This document shows, in pieces, positions 24,121 to 39,928 of a DNA stretch of 64,000 nucleotides. The stretch comes from Lota lota. Lineage: Eukaryota > Chordata > Actinopteri > Gadiformes > Lotidae. The stretch is taken from the NCBI GenBank assembly GCA_026745465.1, contig JACYXH010000429.1:5291333-5355332 (forward strand), read 5' to 3'. Positions within the stretch are counted from its first letter, which is position 1. Each line of letters starts with the position of its first letter. The translations under genes were made by a program, and so were the position numbers. The notes under the pieces are model-generated. The model saw only the letters and a list, made by a program, of their open reading frames with translations, had not been told where the DNA came from and searched no databases.

Positions 24121-25552
24121 GTTCATATGTGTTGTTTTTCTTCACCAGTCAAGGTTTTTTTTTCCTAATTTGTATGGTGGGAAATTGTGTACATCCCAAT
24201 AATGGTTTGCAAGGCACCACTCAGGGAATAATAAACCATTTATATTTGACGTAAATCTGTTGATTTTCTTTTTTCCCGTGTCAAGAACATACATTAAGTA
24301 ATTGCCTAAACAATTATAACACTAACATTAACAAGATATACAACATTAACAACAGCTTAAAATAATTACAATAATTGCTAGCATCTCTAGCTAAACACTT
24401 GACAAAGTTCCTGCAAGGCACCGTTTGCTAATCGTTCTCAAAAAGCGTTGTTTGTTGGTAAAAAAATGCCGGTTTTACTTTTATTTCAAATCTGCAGCAA
24501 AAATAGAATGAAGATCTTCGTGGCATTCAACAATCATCAAAGATCTTGAGCCCTTGAGTGTGATATCACTGCGAGATTTTCACATAGGTTCACGTTTCTA
24601 AAATTTGTGTAAACTAGTCTTTCAGCTTCAGATGCTTTGTAGAGAGCCTTGAACACTGTCTCATTTGCATTTTGGATGAAAGTTTGCACAGCAACGGCTG
24701 CCTGAATAGTACATGTATAATTTGTGATTGAGGACTTGCTTTGCAGTGCCAGAATTCACTTAATATTATCAACAATATCAACTTTGAGAAGATGTGTCAA
24801 AAACATATCTTCTGTATTATTAACTTTTTGTGGAAGACTGTCTCGGGCTATATGTCTCAACTCAAGATATTTGAGTTAGTGGTGTACAAGTACAACTCGA
24901 ACTAATGATGTATCTTTTTTTGGACATCATTAGTAACGCCATTTCAGACAAAACAATTTATTTGCAATGAATACCAGAATAAACCATAATTCAAAATATA
25001 TACAATAGAAGCAGAAAAAGCAGAAGCAAACCATTTTTAAATACATATTTTCAAAATACTTTCAATTTACATCTATATCAACCAATATAGTCAATCAATA
25101 AATACTAACAACAATCGTCTGACACAAATGCTTTGGTAGTTATGATAATGTAACATAAGGCAAGTTTACTGTGGTAAGCATGTCCGATCCCTAACAGCTA
25201 CCACAAGGCATTTTGAGTTTCCCATCTGATATGCTTCTATTGGTCCCTGTCACGCACACCAAACACATTACAAAAAGCACCAATTGCTTCACTCCATTGA
25301 TTAATTACATATGTTTGTGACAATCTCATAGTGAATTACCTTTTCACAATAAGGATTACAATAAGAGGCTGGATGAGGAAAGCCTCTTGGTTGTCTGCAT
25401 TGAAAAGGAGAATCCAATAAATAAATGCAGGGTATATCATTCTCATATTAAATTATCCCTGAGGTGAGTTGATGGGTAGATTTCTGGAAAACAGCCAGCG
25501 AGAACCTCTCGAGATATACTCTGAGAAAGACAGAAAAGGTCTGTGCAATTAT
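24121..25552. other. 3' flank of gene B, unit 1: no gene recognised
   Basis: AT-rich non-coding DNA. A block of about 380 bp (about 25092-25470) has no counterpart in unit 2, where the flanking sequences are joined directly near 59381. Confidence 0.5.
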
Positions 25553-28500
25553 TTACAGCATTTGACTTTTCACTCTCTCAAAGATCTGTTGGACCTTCAC
25601 AGCAGGGACACACCCCTCCCTTACAATGCCAATGGTACCTGTGGGGAACAAACAAATAAAAACGGTGATGGTTTAATGTGATGCAGGATCGTCACTGGAT
25701 TGGTTCAGAATTTGTTGGGTAAAAGATGGTATTCATTGTACCTTCATCTATCTTCAGGCAGTTGACCACTGTGGAGGCCACGACTTCGTTAGAGTCCCCG
25801 TCACACAAAACCCCTTGGATCTTGTGTCCTAATCGGCTGCAAGCAAATGCAACAACAATATAATGAATTACAATGAACAACAAAACCAAAATGATTCAAG
25901 AACAATGGTGTAGATGTGTGAGGGGCTCCACTCACCTGAGGACCATGGAGTGGTGAGTGCTGTCAGGCTCTCCGCTTGGATTGGCTGACGTAATGGCAAG
26001 AGGTCCGGTGAGATCGCACAGATGTCCGGTGACGGTGTGGTCAGGGACTCGGATCATGATGCTGTCTTTAGTTCCCACGCGGTCGTACGCCGCCCCGACA
26101 CCTATGCAGGACAAGTGAACATTAAAGTAAATCCTGAAACTCTCATTCAAATCCTCCCTCCCCCCTTACTTTCATATCAGCAGCCAAGTCCTACCCAGTT
26201 TGTAGAGCCAGTCGCCTTTGCTCACGATGCAGCTGACGCCTCCAGGATAGACGCTCCTCATGAACTCCCACAGCAGAGGGCTGAAGGGTGGCTTGGCTGC
26301 GATCAGCTGTTCCACGCTGGAAATGCAAATACAGATTGGCTTTTCTGCGGGCCTATCCTGAAACAAGGACACGGAGCACAAGTTTAGCATGTCCACGTAC
26401 GCCAGCCTTCTTGAAAATGATCTTTCTTCAAAGTATGGATTTCGCTTACTTTGATGTTGTAGATCTTCTCGATGGCCTGGGGATTCTTGCAGGAGGCAGC
26501 CAGGGCATACACTGTGTCAGTGGGAATACCACAGACGCCACCTTCATCCAGGAGTTTGGTTATCGTCAAGAGGCCACTGGTGAGCCGGGATTCAGCCACA
26601 GGGCAAGGGAGCTGAGGGTTCTCCTCGTGTTTCTTCTGATCCTAAAATCATTGGAGATTTGTGGTTAATCAAATGTATTTTGTAGAATAGCATAGAACAG
26701 AATATAATATAATATTCAGTCACCTTGAGTAGGGCTTGACCCATTGGGAGAAATCTCTGTGGGAAGATGCAATTCACCAATGATGCAAGGGCTCCATATA
26801 TACAGATGATGGAAAGTATGGCAAGCATGGCAACTGAAATAGAAACAGCAAGTATTAGAAAATACTTTCACAAATGGATTCTAATAATATTAGACATCAA
26901 CAAGAAGGGGGGGGGGGGGAAGGGTTGCCTACTTTCTAGTTTGTATGGAAGTTGCTGCAGGGTGGAGAGCAGAAAACACACCAGTACCACCTCCATGATT
27001 GTTGTTAAAAACAGCAAAACCAGGTTCCTATATGAAGCTGCCAAAAATAAAAGTGTATCACCAGTTAATCAAAATACTGATATATCCATCTTTATCTTTG
27101 AAATAAGTTTGCATCTGAGCTTACCGATTAGCATAAGGAATCCATTGATTACCAGGAATGCAATAGCACCTGCTGTGAACCCATGGGCTGCCATTGAAGA
27201 CAACTGGATCAGAACACCTGTAATGGAATTATGTGTCACTTAAAATCAAGCCAGTCACACTGTCGAACAGTCATACAAATGACAAATAAATAAACCCCAA
27301 ATACAAACAAATGAATAGCCTACCTGCAAATCTAAACCAGGTCCATGTGGCCCACACCACTGCATAGAAGAAAGGGATGACAGACCCAAATCGCCCTCCG
27401 CCACGGATCTGCACCTGGCTCACGTATCCCTGGATAATAGCTCCGGATATCAATACCCAAGGCACGGTCAGATGCAGGAAGTTGGAGTTAGTGCTGGTCG
27501 AACTGGCATGTAGCGCAGAGAGAGCCGCCACTCCGTTGGAGATGTAGAAAAGAGCTTCTGGGATCTGGTCGTTTTGAGAAGCCTCCCCAGGGTCTCTGTG
27601 GTCAGATCGGCCACAGCTCAGGATCCTTTTGAGCTGGTCCGTGGAGACCGGCTGGGGTCCTACCGGGATCAGGGACTTCTCGGCGATGGTGTTGATGAGG
27701 CGTGAGAAGGTGCCATAGAGGGAGGCTGCAGTGAACAGGGAACAGGCCACACCGAAGAAGATATAGTATCCCTGCAGGGGGATCTGAGGGATGCTGGAGA
27801 TTGTGAGCAGGAGGAAGAGCGTGTTGTGGCTCAGCTCCAGGCAATCTGTGTTCAGGCTTCCCACGCAGAGCACCAAGGCTGCAGCCACAAAGAACCAGTT
27901 CCCCACCATTGCTTCCCGTCCAGAGGACACTATATTAGCATCATCAATTAGCACAGATGCTACGAATTCCTCCCAGGCTTTGATAAGCCAGTAGGTCACA
28001 TGGAGACCAAATTTGGTAGCATGGTAGCAGTCTTGGCGGAGGTGGGCGTAGTAGGTGGCGAGTAGCTGGGCAGCGGAGATTATCGACACCCATGCAACTC
28101 CTAATCCAAAGGATTTCACATAGCCGAAGCAGTAAAAAGCGAAGATGAATGAAGAGACAGTGTCACAGAAGGAGCCCAATGCCATTGGCTCGGCATACTT
28201 TGTGTTCTTCTTCTTTTCCTGGCCGATGCTCTGTGCGCTGGCTGAGTTAGCTGTTCCAAGAAGAAGGACATTGAATAGGGGGGTCCCAAAGCCTTTCAGG
28301 GCTAGGCGCTGAGTCAGCCCTTTAACCAGAAGTGCAGCTGAGCCATAGATGGCAAATATCAGAATGAGAAGCTCCAAGATCCCAGCGACAACTAGGGCCC
28401 ACGAGTTGGCCACCAGTGCCACTGCTTCAAATATTAATGTGAGTGTGATTGCTCCAAACACAAAGGGCATGATGTAGTTTACTGTGGCAGAGCAAAATGC

Positions 28501-29140
28501 AAGGAGAAACGAGAGGAGGATATAAGGCACCAGACCAGAAATAGCTGCCTCCTGTATTGACAAAGACGAAAGTAAATCAGCGGTAACTGAAGTGGTATTT
28601 ATGTGAGACAGGTTGCTCATCAGGTTGGTTGACATATTGTTTATCATATCCTGTTGCACTAGTATTGTTGTTGTGACAGCTCCAGTTGCAACACCGTTGT
28701 ATATTCTGGTAGCACCATAACTACCCCAGAGAGCAGCATAGCCAATAAAGGCGGTTCCACTCAAATGGTCATATTTGCGAAAGGAAAGCAACCCGGCGAC
28801 CAATTGACAAATTCCACCAATCAAAATAAGGTGTACACCTAAAAAATAGATGAGAGAGAACAACAATTGTTAGAATTGGAATATAGGTAGAATTAGATAT
28901 AAAGATTAGGTGCAAGAATTTTGCTCAATATCTCTTCGTTAGTACTATAGACAAGTAAAAGACAAATAGGTGGGACGATTTACCTGCAAGAATGTTCTCT
29001 ACCCCTACTGGTGAGATTCCAGTCCGCGCTGCATGGAAGTTTTGTAAAAGTACAAGAAATGCACTGATGCCATTGGCTAACATGCCTAGAACCCCTGGTT
29101 CGCCATAAAAACTGGCTGGAAAACCGTTAGAATTTGCCAT
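25553..29140 (-). CDS. Fusion gene B: 18-TM SatP-like repeats plus YrdC domain, unit 1
   Basis: Ten minus-strand exons (28984-29140, 27324-28838, 27125-27217, 26933-27037, 26724-26833, 26450-26641, 26195-26357, 25936-26101, 25742-25836, 25553-25638) join to 2682 nt, 893 residues. Residues about 12-660 hold three six-helix repeats starting near 12, 267 and 478. Repeat 1 has EPGVLGM, like the NPAPLGL start of SatP proteins, then IGGICQLVAGLLSFR and GTAFIGYAALWGSYG, the clearest SatP-type signature. The loop at about 135-155 carries three N-glycosylation sequons (NMS, NLS, NTT). Residues 661-893 are YrdC/Sua5: GIPTDTVYAL (698-707), intact K724-D725-R726, TSANPSG (816-822). Threonylcarbamoyl-AMP chemistry is therefore possible. 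It is about 40 residues longer than A, converges on A, and stands head to head with acod1. Real substrate and role are unknown. Confidence 0.87.
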
Positions 29141-29857
29141 GTCAAGTTTCTGTTGACTGTTGCCTTTTGGGTTTAAACAGAAACAATAATCAAATTCATG
29201 AAACATAAATGAATGAAATTGTTTATAGGCCCACATATTATCATTAATATAGGTTAAGATTTTAGTATAAATTCATGTTTCAGGTATTTTTACTTGGGTA
29301 AGTGGTAAAAAAGATCCCTCTCCATACCAATTTTTTAAGTCTTCTATGTTAACTTAAGTATTCACAAAAACACAGTGTCTCTACAACTGCCTCTCTCCTC
29401 CTCTACTTATTGGCAACAAGTGGGCCGGCTCTAGTAAGGCACTGTTGTCATGTAAGAGCAGGGCGAGCCAAAGATTAACAGGTGTTTATATTCACTCTGA
29501 CTAACGCTGCTTACTGGGAAGGAAGCAGCCGTCAGCATTAAGCATTTATTCAAAACTCAGAGGGAAGACAGAGATGAATACCCACAGAGGTAACGTAGTT
29601 ATTTAATCAGTTTAAATAATTAGGATTTACAAAGTTATTTTTTACGAATAAGATGACAAAAAGTAATCAATTAAAAATTGATATTGTTTTTATTCCCTTT
29701 ATTATGTTTAACTTTACTGCCCATTTTAAAGATACAAGCTACCTGTAAAGGACATTAGTGGTGTAGCTATGGTTAAAACTGCTTGGTTTAAAACAGTGTC
29801 TTAACACACGTGACCTAATGTGATACAGGTACACAAAATATACAACGTTTCCTACCT

Positions 29858-30164
29858 GGTGAGATGAGAGTATACCCAGGTAGCTGAAGTGATGCTTCTT
29901 ATTTTGAGGTCAAGGTGGAAGCTCGTCATAAATAAGGCTTTCCAGAGTCTGGGAGGGGTTTCAGAAAAATACCTGAGACCCACCCAGTTATTGTCCTCCA
30001 TTGCATCAAGACAACGAACTCCTCCTCCTCCACCCTCTCTTACGATGAGGGTGATGACGATGATGATCTTTTATTAAGCATCTAATCTTTCTTCTGGGAA
30101 AGTTTTGTGATGACAAAATGGAAATCCTGTGTTTCCTTCATAACCACTGGGCTGGGCCGAGTGC
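29858..30164. promoter_or_regulatory. Shared upstream region of gene B (-) and acod1 (+), unit 1
   Basis: Gene B (ATG at 29140) and acod1 (ATG at 30338) are divergent. A minus-strand donor (CAG/GTAGGA near 29857) may close a non-coding first exon of gene B. Within the region are ATTGCATCA (30000-30008), an exact match to the C/EBP-ATF composite element, and TTCTGGGAA (30092-30100), a STAT-type TTCN3GAA site. Both are kept in unit 2 (63888-63896 and 63980-63988). Function is inferred from motif match only. Confidence 0.45.
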
Positions 30165-30170
30165 TATAAA
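30165..30170 (+). promoter_or_regulatory. acod1: TATA box of acod1
   Basis: TATAAA in the context gtgcTATAAAAGGC, followed about 170 bp later by the start codon at 30338. No ATG-initiated frame of note intervenes that would compete with the main frame. Confidence 0.65.
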
Positions 30171-30337
30171 AGGCAGGTCGCCTGTCACCCAGAAGACATT
30201 GGAATCCCTCAGCACATCTTCATCGAGGAGAACTGCTTCAAATCAGACGGAAAGAGCACTCTCATCCAAAAGAGAGAGAGAAAGAATAAACGAAGGAAAA
30301 TAAAATCAACATTGGAAAGAAAGAACGAATCTCTGAC

Positions 30338-33183
<2,846 letters not shown>

Positions 33184-33623
33184 AGGTTTCCCTGAAGGTG
33201 CATCATTTGACGTGATTTTTATCTTTAATAATGCTTATGGATTTGAAGACAATTTTACAATGATCTGCAATCGTTGTCAGTTACTGTCATGTTTCAATGT
33301 ACAACATTTATCTTTGTAAATACTATGCCTGTAGCTGTGTACCTAGAAGGACCTCTTTCAGAGAGTTTAGTTTATATTCAAATCAAATGGGTATTTAGTT
33401 CACTGAAGTTGATACATATGATTGTTAATAAACTATTTCAATATAAATGTAGAGGTCACTTGAAGCTTTGAAATATAGAACTTAGTTGTCTATATACATT
33501 CAATATGACAATGAAAGACATCTACTAATCTTGACATCTACTAATTATTTTATTTATTAAATAAAACTCTTCACAATTACTTTTTTCGAGTTTGTCTTCA
33601 ACCACAATTATATATTCATTAAA

Positions 33624-33808
<185 letters not shown>

Positions 33809-34517
33809 TTCGATATGATATTTGATATCAATTTTAAGAACAGTGGTGAATATAGTCATTAGTCATCCATAATCAGTTTCCACAATCACTCATTAAAAGT
33901 GTTTGTTTCACTCAGTGTATCATTAATATGGAATCAGAAGCTCAGGGATATTTTACGGGAATGTGCATTGTCAAAACATTTTGACTTCCTTCTCAGCGCT
34001 GTCTGGTCCAGCAGGTAGGTGTTAGAGTCCCCTTAGACTCACGCAAGTGGGAAACCATGCCCATTTACAGATTAACAGGTAGATCTGCCCTGTCGGTATT
34101 GACCCAGTAAAATAAGTTGAAAGATAGAGAGTGCATCCACCTTAGAGTTTATCAATACAGCACTCAGAACAAAAAGGAACACATTACACTTTACTTTAAT
34201 TTCATTTACATTAGTTAATGCAGTCATTAACGTACAATTAACTAACAGTCAATTAACAGTTATCTAATGGTGTAGTAATTATCTACTAATGATGTTTATG
34301 TTTACTAATGGTGTTCTAAGGTAATGGTGTTAAAGTTAACTAAGGTATTAAATTAAAGTCCAGTACTTGTAGCTTACTCATCACCCTCATTTTTCATTTT
34401 GTGTTAATGTTTGTTAAAGCTGGGTGGTGAAAATAAGTATTTGTTCCAATAGTTTTTATATTTCATATGCAAACAGAAACTCAAGGGTACTTTATGGGGA
34501 ATGTGTATGGGGAACTC

Positions 34518-34687
34518 AGTTCTGTTTTTGCGGACAGTTCCCACCATTGTGAGCCATCTTTTTAGAAGCTCCTGGCCCAGGTTGTACGAAGTGATAAAAT
34601 TGCGACATTATATTATTATAATGTGACGTGTTATATTGTGCCATGTCGAGCACGACCCTCATGCCCTGATTCTTCTCTGGGGCACCT
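34518..34687. repeat. Interspersed repeat, copy a
   Basis: A segment of about 170 bp starting 'agttctg' and ending 'ggcacct' recurs in the same orientation at 39742-39928, where its end lies at the unit 1/unit 2 junction. The two copies differ by scattered bases and an insertion of about 15 bp. Confidence 0.85.
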
Positions 34688-35435
34688 CCAAGCGGCTTTC
34701 CAGTATAAACCTGCATGTTCAATGCATAGCTGGAGTCTGCAACATGGTTGAAGAAGAGTTCCAAGCTTCCCATGGCCATGACCTTTTATATATTAAATTA
34801 TTTAATTGGTTCACTTGTTCCCCCATTCCTTAATCCCTATATAGTGAACACTATATAGTGCACTGTTTAGGGAACAAGTAAGGCATGGAATCTTGACACA
34901 AATTATGTGTGGGAACTCTATTCCAGTGAAGTGCTCACCCGTAGATGCCGGCCACCTTTATTGATGAGACCAATGTAAATGAAAACCGCTATTCATCATG
35001 CGATATAGTGTGGAAATAAGCAAACATTGGTTGTACACTTATTTTATGGTGCATTATGGGTATTAATTAGTGCACTATAAAATAAGGAAACAGATTTGAA
35101 CACTCAAATTTCAGACATCACTAGAAAATGGCAACGCTCCAAATATTGCATTTTAAATTGATGTGTGAATCAATTAGAAAACGGCAAAGTTCATTCATGA
35201 GGTCAATGAAGAGAAAACTCAGCAGTTCCAGCCCACTAGGCTTATCATTTTCATCGTTAAATTTGTTTTGGCGTCAGTAGTGCATGCAGTTTATTATATG
35301 CAAACATAAACTCTTTTATAGGAAGTGTGTGCTGTTAAGGGGTATATAAATGTTTGACGTCCTTGTGGCGCTGTCTGGATGAAAACAAACACTGAAACCA
35401 TGACTCTAGTAACAAGGAACTCCATTTGCCACGTC

Positions 35436-35625
35436 ATATCCATCTTAACAATCAAGCACTGTGCAGACCTGGAAGGAATGCAAAAAACACACCCCTTCCA
35501 TTTTATCGTCATCTGCATAACATTTTCTCAGTGGAAAATGTGATGATTATGTTAGGTGTACTCACATTTCCTTCTGAGAAAATTCCTTCCAGGTCTGCAC
35601 AGTGCTTGATTGTTAAGATGGATAT
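35436..35625. repeat. 44-bp perfect inverted repeat
   Basis: Arm 35436-35479 and arm 35582-35625 are exact reverse complements, separated by 102 bp. A diverged single arm recurs near 37864-37911. The form suggests a foldback or MITE-type element. Confidence 0.85.
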
Positions 35626-36607
35626 AGTTTTACAAAAGACAAGGAAACAATAAATAAACGAAATTGCTATATTGTGTCCTTGATATTAATAACCATTCAT
35701 CTCTTTTATCAAAGCAATGGATTAGAAATAACAGATTAAAGGATTTAAAAGCTGTTCTTCCTTACAATCAATCATAAAGTGTGTACTGTATAAACGAAAT
35801 AAAAAGCCATCCAATCATAAAGAAATACAATATATTGCAGGTAAAAATAGTTTCCCCTCCCACAGAGAGGGTTAGTTGAGGAGAATCACGCCTTTAACAC
35901 TTTAAATCACACAATTAATACTTGATGTTTTGCTTAAAACAATTAAGTGCTACACACCTTACAGGAACTAAAACAGCTGCAGAAATAGTTGAATTTATTT
36001 ATGAATTAAAATATACTGTTTTTTTTCATGATGTCATGTCACGCCCGCACACACAACCAGTCACACATTATGGATAAGTAACAGCACATGTAAAAAACGA
36101 TAATTTACTGAGTTGTTGAGTTACCCTCAACCACCGCTAAAAACTCATAAACTCCATCTAGCTTTTCACAAGGATGTGGAGGTGAATAGTGCTGGGCAAA
36201 TTACATTAACTGAGAATCACACATCACAAGATTTGTATAACCCTTTGAATTTTTGTAATTGAAGATTACACTGTAACCTGCCTGATGAACACAGACACCC
36301 AAGAGTCTCGTGACGATTTGACGTTTTTTTCCATTGCAATGCACATTTCTTAATATTTTCATGGTGTGTTAAATATTTTGAAAGACGGGAGGTGAAAATA
36401 AGTAATCAATAATCAGTTTCCTCTATCACTCCTCAAAAGGGTTTATTTCAGTAAGTGTATCTTTCAAATGCAAACAGAAACTTCCTTGTCATCTCTAGGT
36501 CAGAGATAGGTAAGAGTAAGACTTGGACTCACACAAACAGGAAACCCTGCATAAAGACTATAAAGGTATAATCATTATCCCTATTGCTATTGTCCCTAGA
36601 CAATAGC

Positions 36608-37205
36608 AACGACGAGATGGTGAACATATTGTTGTGACTGATGACATCTTCCTTTCTGGAGTAACTTAAGTAAAGTGAAAAATGTATGTTACAGTTGAAA
36701 TGCAGCACCATTGAGAGTCAACACGATGGGATCAGGTTATTGATGGACTGAAGCTGTGTATAATGCACACGGAAGAGGTTATGTTACAATAACACACACT
36801 AAAAGAGTAGGAAAAGTGTGGAGGAGGCTGTGGAGGAAGAATGGATCAAACACAGGACTTTTATCCTGGAGACCGCGGTTCATGTCCTATATTATTTTTA
36901 GACAGGTTTAAATAGGTTTAAACAACACAACTGCTTGGTTAGGTTTAGGCAACACAACTACTTGGTAAGGATTAAGAAACACAACTACTTGGTTAAGTTA
37001 AGGCAACAAAACTTATGTTTAGTGTGAATTATTGTAACATAACCTCTCCTGTGTGCGTAATACAGTTTCAGGCCATCAATTACCTGATCCCATCGTGTTG
37101 ACTCTCAATGGCGCTGCATATCAGCTGTAACAAACATCTTTCACTTTACTCAAGTTACTCCAGGAAGGAAGATGTTATCAGCCACAACAATATGTACACC
37201 ATCTC
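36608..37205. repeat. Long imperfect inverted repeat (foldback element)
   Basis: About 190 bp at 36608-36795 is matched by its reverse complement at about 37023-37205, including 'agagtcaacacgatgggatca' against 'tgatcccatcgtgttgactct'. Between the arms are three to four units of about 27 bp containing 'acaactacttggttaag' variants (about 36905-37015). I see no coding capacity. Confidence 0.8.
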
Positions 37206-38435
37206 GTCGTTTCTGTCAACCCATAGGAAAGAATGACCAAGACGGTCTTTAACGTCACTGTTTTTTCTCTAATAGACAAAGGCTGTGTTTTTTTATGTAC
37301 CATTTGCTGCCATGTCCATATATGGCTGGGAGACATAAAGACTTCCTGTGCAACACGGATTGCAGATCATGGCATCTTTCGGCACCTGTGAAAACGTGTC
37401 TTCTTTTACCGCTATGCAGTGAAGAAGGTGTCAACTGATCATTTGGAAAAAATAGCTCTATCTGCATTTTCCCAAAAGAAAATGTTGATGTTTTCATATA
37501 ATGCCAAACACAGTCAAAAATAACAAATTATACTCAATTGATTATATTAATATTAACAAATAGAGAATCGTAGCAATCTGAGACGAAGAAAGTTTGTACC
37601 CATGTCTTTGTTTAAGGACAATGTGATGATCTGTTGTGGTGTGTCTTCCAAAATACACTAGAGTGTCTCACTCAACACCCCAACTCATAACAATAAAGCA
37701 ATGGTTACCACTTGAAGTATTGTAAAAATGTACACCACTTTTCTTGTTTTTCTTGATTATGAATGATCCTAATAGTATTTTCTTAAAATTAACATAAGTT
37801 GTGGTGCGTCACGGTATTCAAAAAGACACTGAAAATAAACAAGAAATTCCATTTGTTATACGTCATATCTATCTTAAGAATCAAGCAATGTTCAGACCTG
37901 GAAGGAATGCTAATTGTCCAGATTATTTTCGTCTTCATTCATTCATTCATCCTTTGATTTTCTCAGAAGGAAGTGTGATGATTATGTTAGGTGACACACA
38001 GGTGCAGTTTTCTGATGCAGTGCAGACACTGAAACATCAAAAAACTAAATTGCTTAATGATGTCCCTCATAACAAAAACCATCCATCCCTCTTATCAAAG
38101 CAATAGATTAAAACAGCTTAAAGGTTTTAAAATACAACTTTTAATTTCACCTTCCAGGAACTAATACACCCCCTTTATGTATGAATTAAAGTAAACCATT
38201 GTTGTCGTGATGTAATGTTATGCCTTCACATACAACCCGAATGGGTCTAGCTTTGTCTTGGTCAACACATTCACCACATTAGACCTACAAAAAATGGTTT
38301 CTTATGTGATATTAAAAGTTCATGCCAAAAAAAACCATTTCAGGTAATGTTTTATTGAGGTATCACATACAAGAATATTGATTATTTTAGTAAGTATTAT
38401 ATTCTCTAAGTACGACCTTTCTCGTGATGATGTGC

Positions 38436-38784
<349 letters not shown>

Positions 38785-39566
38785 GACAAGGAAGTGAAAA
38801 AAGGTTAAATACATTTACAATACACGACTCATGACTCAAGTCTATAAACGTAGATATCCCATTTTTTTATTTGTTCAGATTTAATCCAGTAGTCCGGTAA
38901 CACTTTCGAATAATTTTCTGTCATATGTTTTTTATAGGCCTTTAGTTAATGATGAACTAATCATAAGCAAAACATGAATACACATTTATAGATGATTAAT
39001 AAGTGCTGAGCCTACCAGCCTATCCAGTGGACTGTACCAACTGGCTGATCTATTCAGCATACATCTGGGTGGACATGTCTAACTTGGCACTTATAGATAA
39101 TTTACAAATATTAATTAATGGCTTGTTAACCCTCGTGTTCATTTGTCATGATCAACAAAAATGTTCTTGGGTCAATTTGACCCGGTGCATGTTTAAATAT
39201 CCAAAAGATGTCAGAAACCAAAAAATCTAACAATCAAATTAATATGTAGTGCAATAGTGTTATTAACCTCTCACAGATCATTGTTCCATTAGGATAACAT
39301 AACACACTCGTTTTTCAGCAAAAATACTTGATCTAACTTTTTTTTATGTACTTGGGAAAAACGTTAATATAAAATATATAGTTTTACATAACATTATTTA
39401 TTTTTTTATGTGTGTTCCACTTTATTATTTATGTATTTTTCATGGGATGATGTTGATAAATAGAGATGAGACACCTCTTCTGTTCAGGCTCAATTTGACC
39501 CGTTCACTTAAAATCAAATATATAGAATCAGAAATGAAAAATCTGAGATGAACAATATGGTGTAGG

Positions 39567-39569
<3 letters not shown>
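38785..39569. other. Intergenic AT-rich stretch
   Basis: No exon, RNA gene or named element recognised. 'gggtcaatttgacccg' near 39170 and 'gctcaatttgacccgttc' near 39487 are short related segments, possibly parts of one repeat family. Confidence 0.4.
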
Positions 39570-39633
<64 letters not shown>

Positions 39634-39650
39634 GTGTGTGTGTGTGTGGT
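39570..39650. repeat. (GT)n / poly-G / (GT)n compound microsatellite
   Basis: A (GT)n run, then about 32 G, then (GT)n. Pro/His-rich frames across it are artefacts. Confidence 0.95.
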
Positions 39651-39741
39651 GTATTTTCATTCCTTTTCCATTTTCTGAACATAAAAAGTGAAGTTCAAGG
39701 TTGATTGGACGATTGATCACTAACAATTCGGCAGGATGCTG

Positions 39742-39928
39742 AGTTCTGTTTTTTCGGACAGTTCCCTCCATTGTGAGCCATCTTTTTAGAAGCTCCTGGC
39801 CCAGGTTGTACGATGTGAATTTCTTTTCACATTATGTTATTATAATGTGACATGTTATATTGTGCCACCTGAAACCCTGTGCCATGTCGAGCACGACCCT
39901 CATGCCTTGATTCTTCTCTGGGGCACCT
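39742..39928. repeat. Interspersed repeat, copy b, abutting the duplication junction
   Basis: Counterpart of 34518-34687. It ends at 'ggcacct', immediately followed by two tandem copies of the 11-mer 'gcggacataac' (39932-39942, 39943-39953) at which unit 2 begins. Confidence 0.85.

Larger units (their letters stand above)
33809..38435. other. Intergenic region built from old interspersed repeats
   Basis: No functional gene recognised. Several related but diverged segments recur: those containing 'gcaaacagaaact' near 34470 and 36470 (with a related one near 33900-34080), those with 'cgtcatat.tatctta.aatcaagca' near 35430 and 37860, and the 170-190-bp element at 34518-34687. This looks like a nest of non-autonomous elements. 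Specific inverted and direct repeats are listed separately. Confidence 0.6.
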
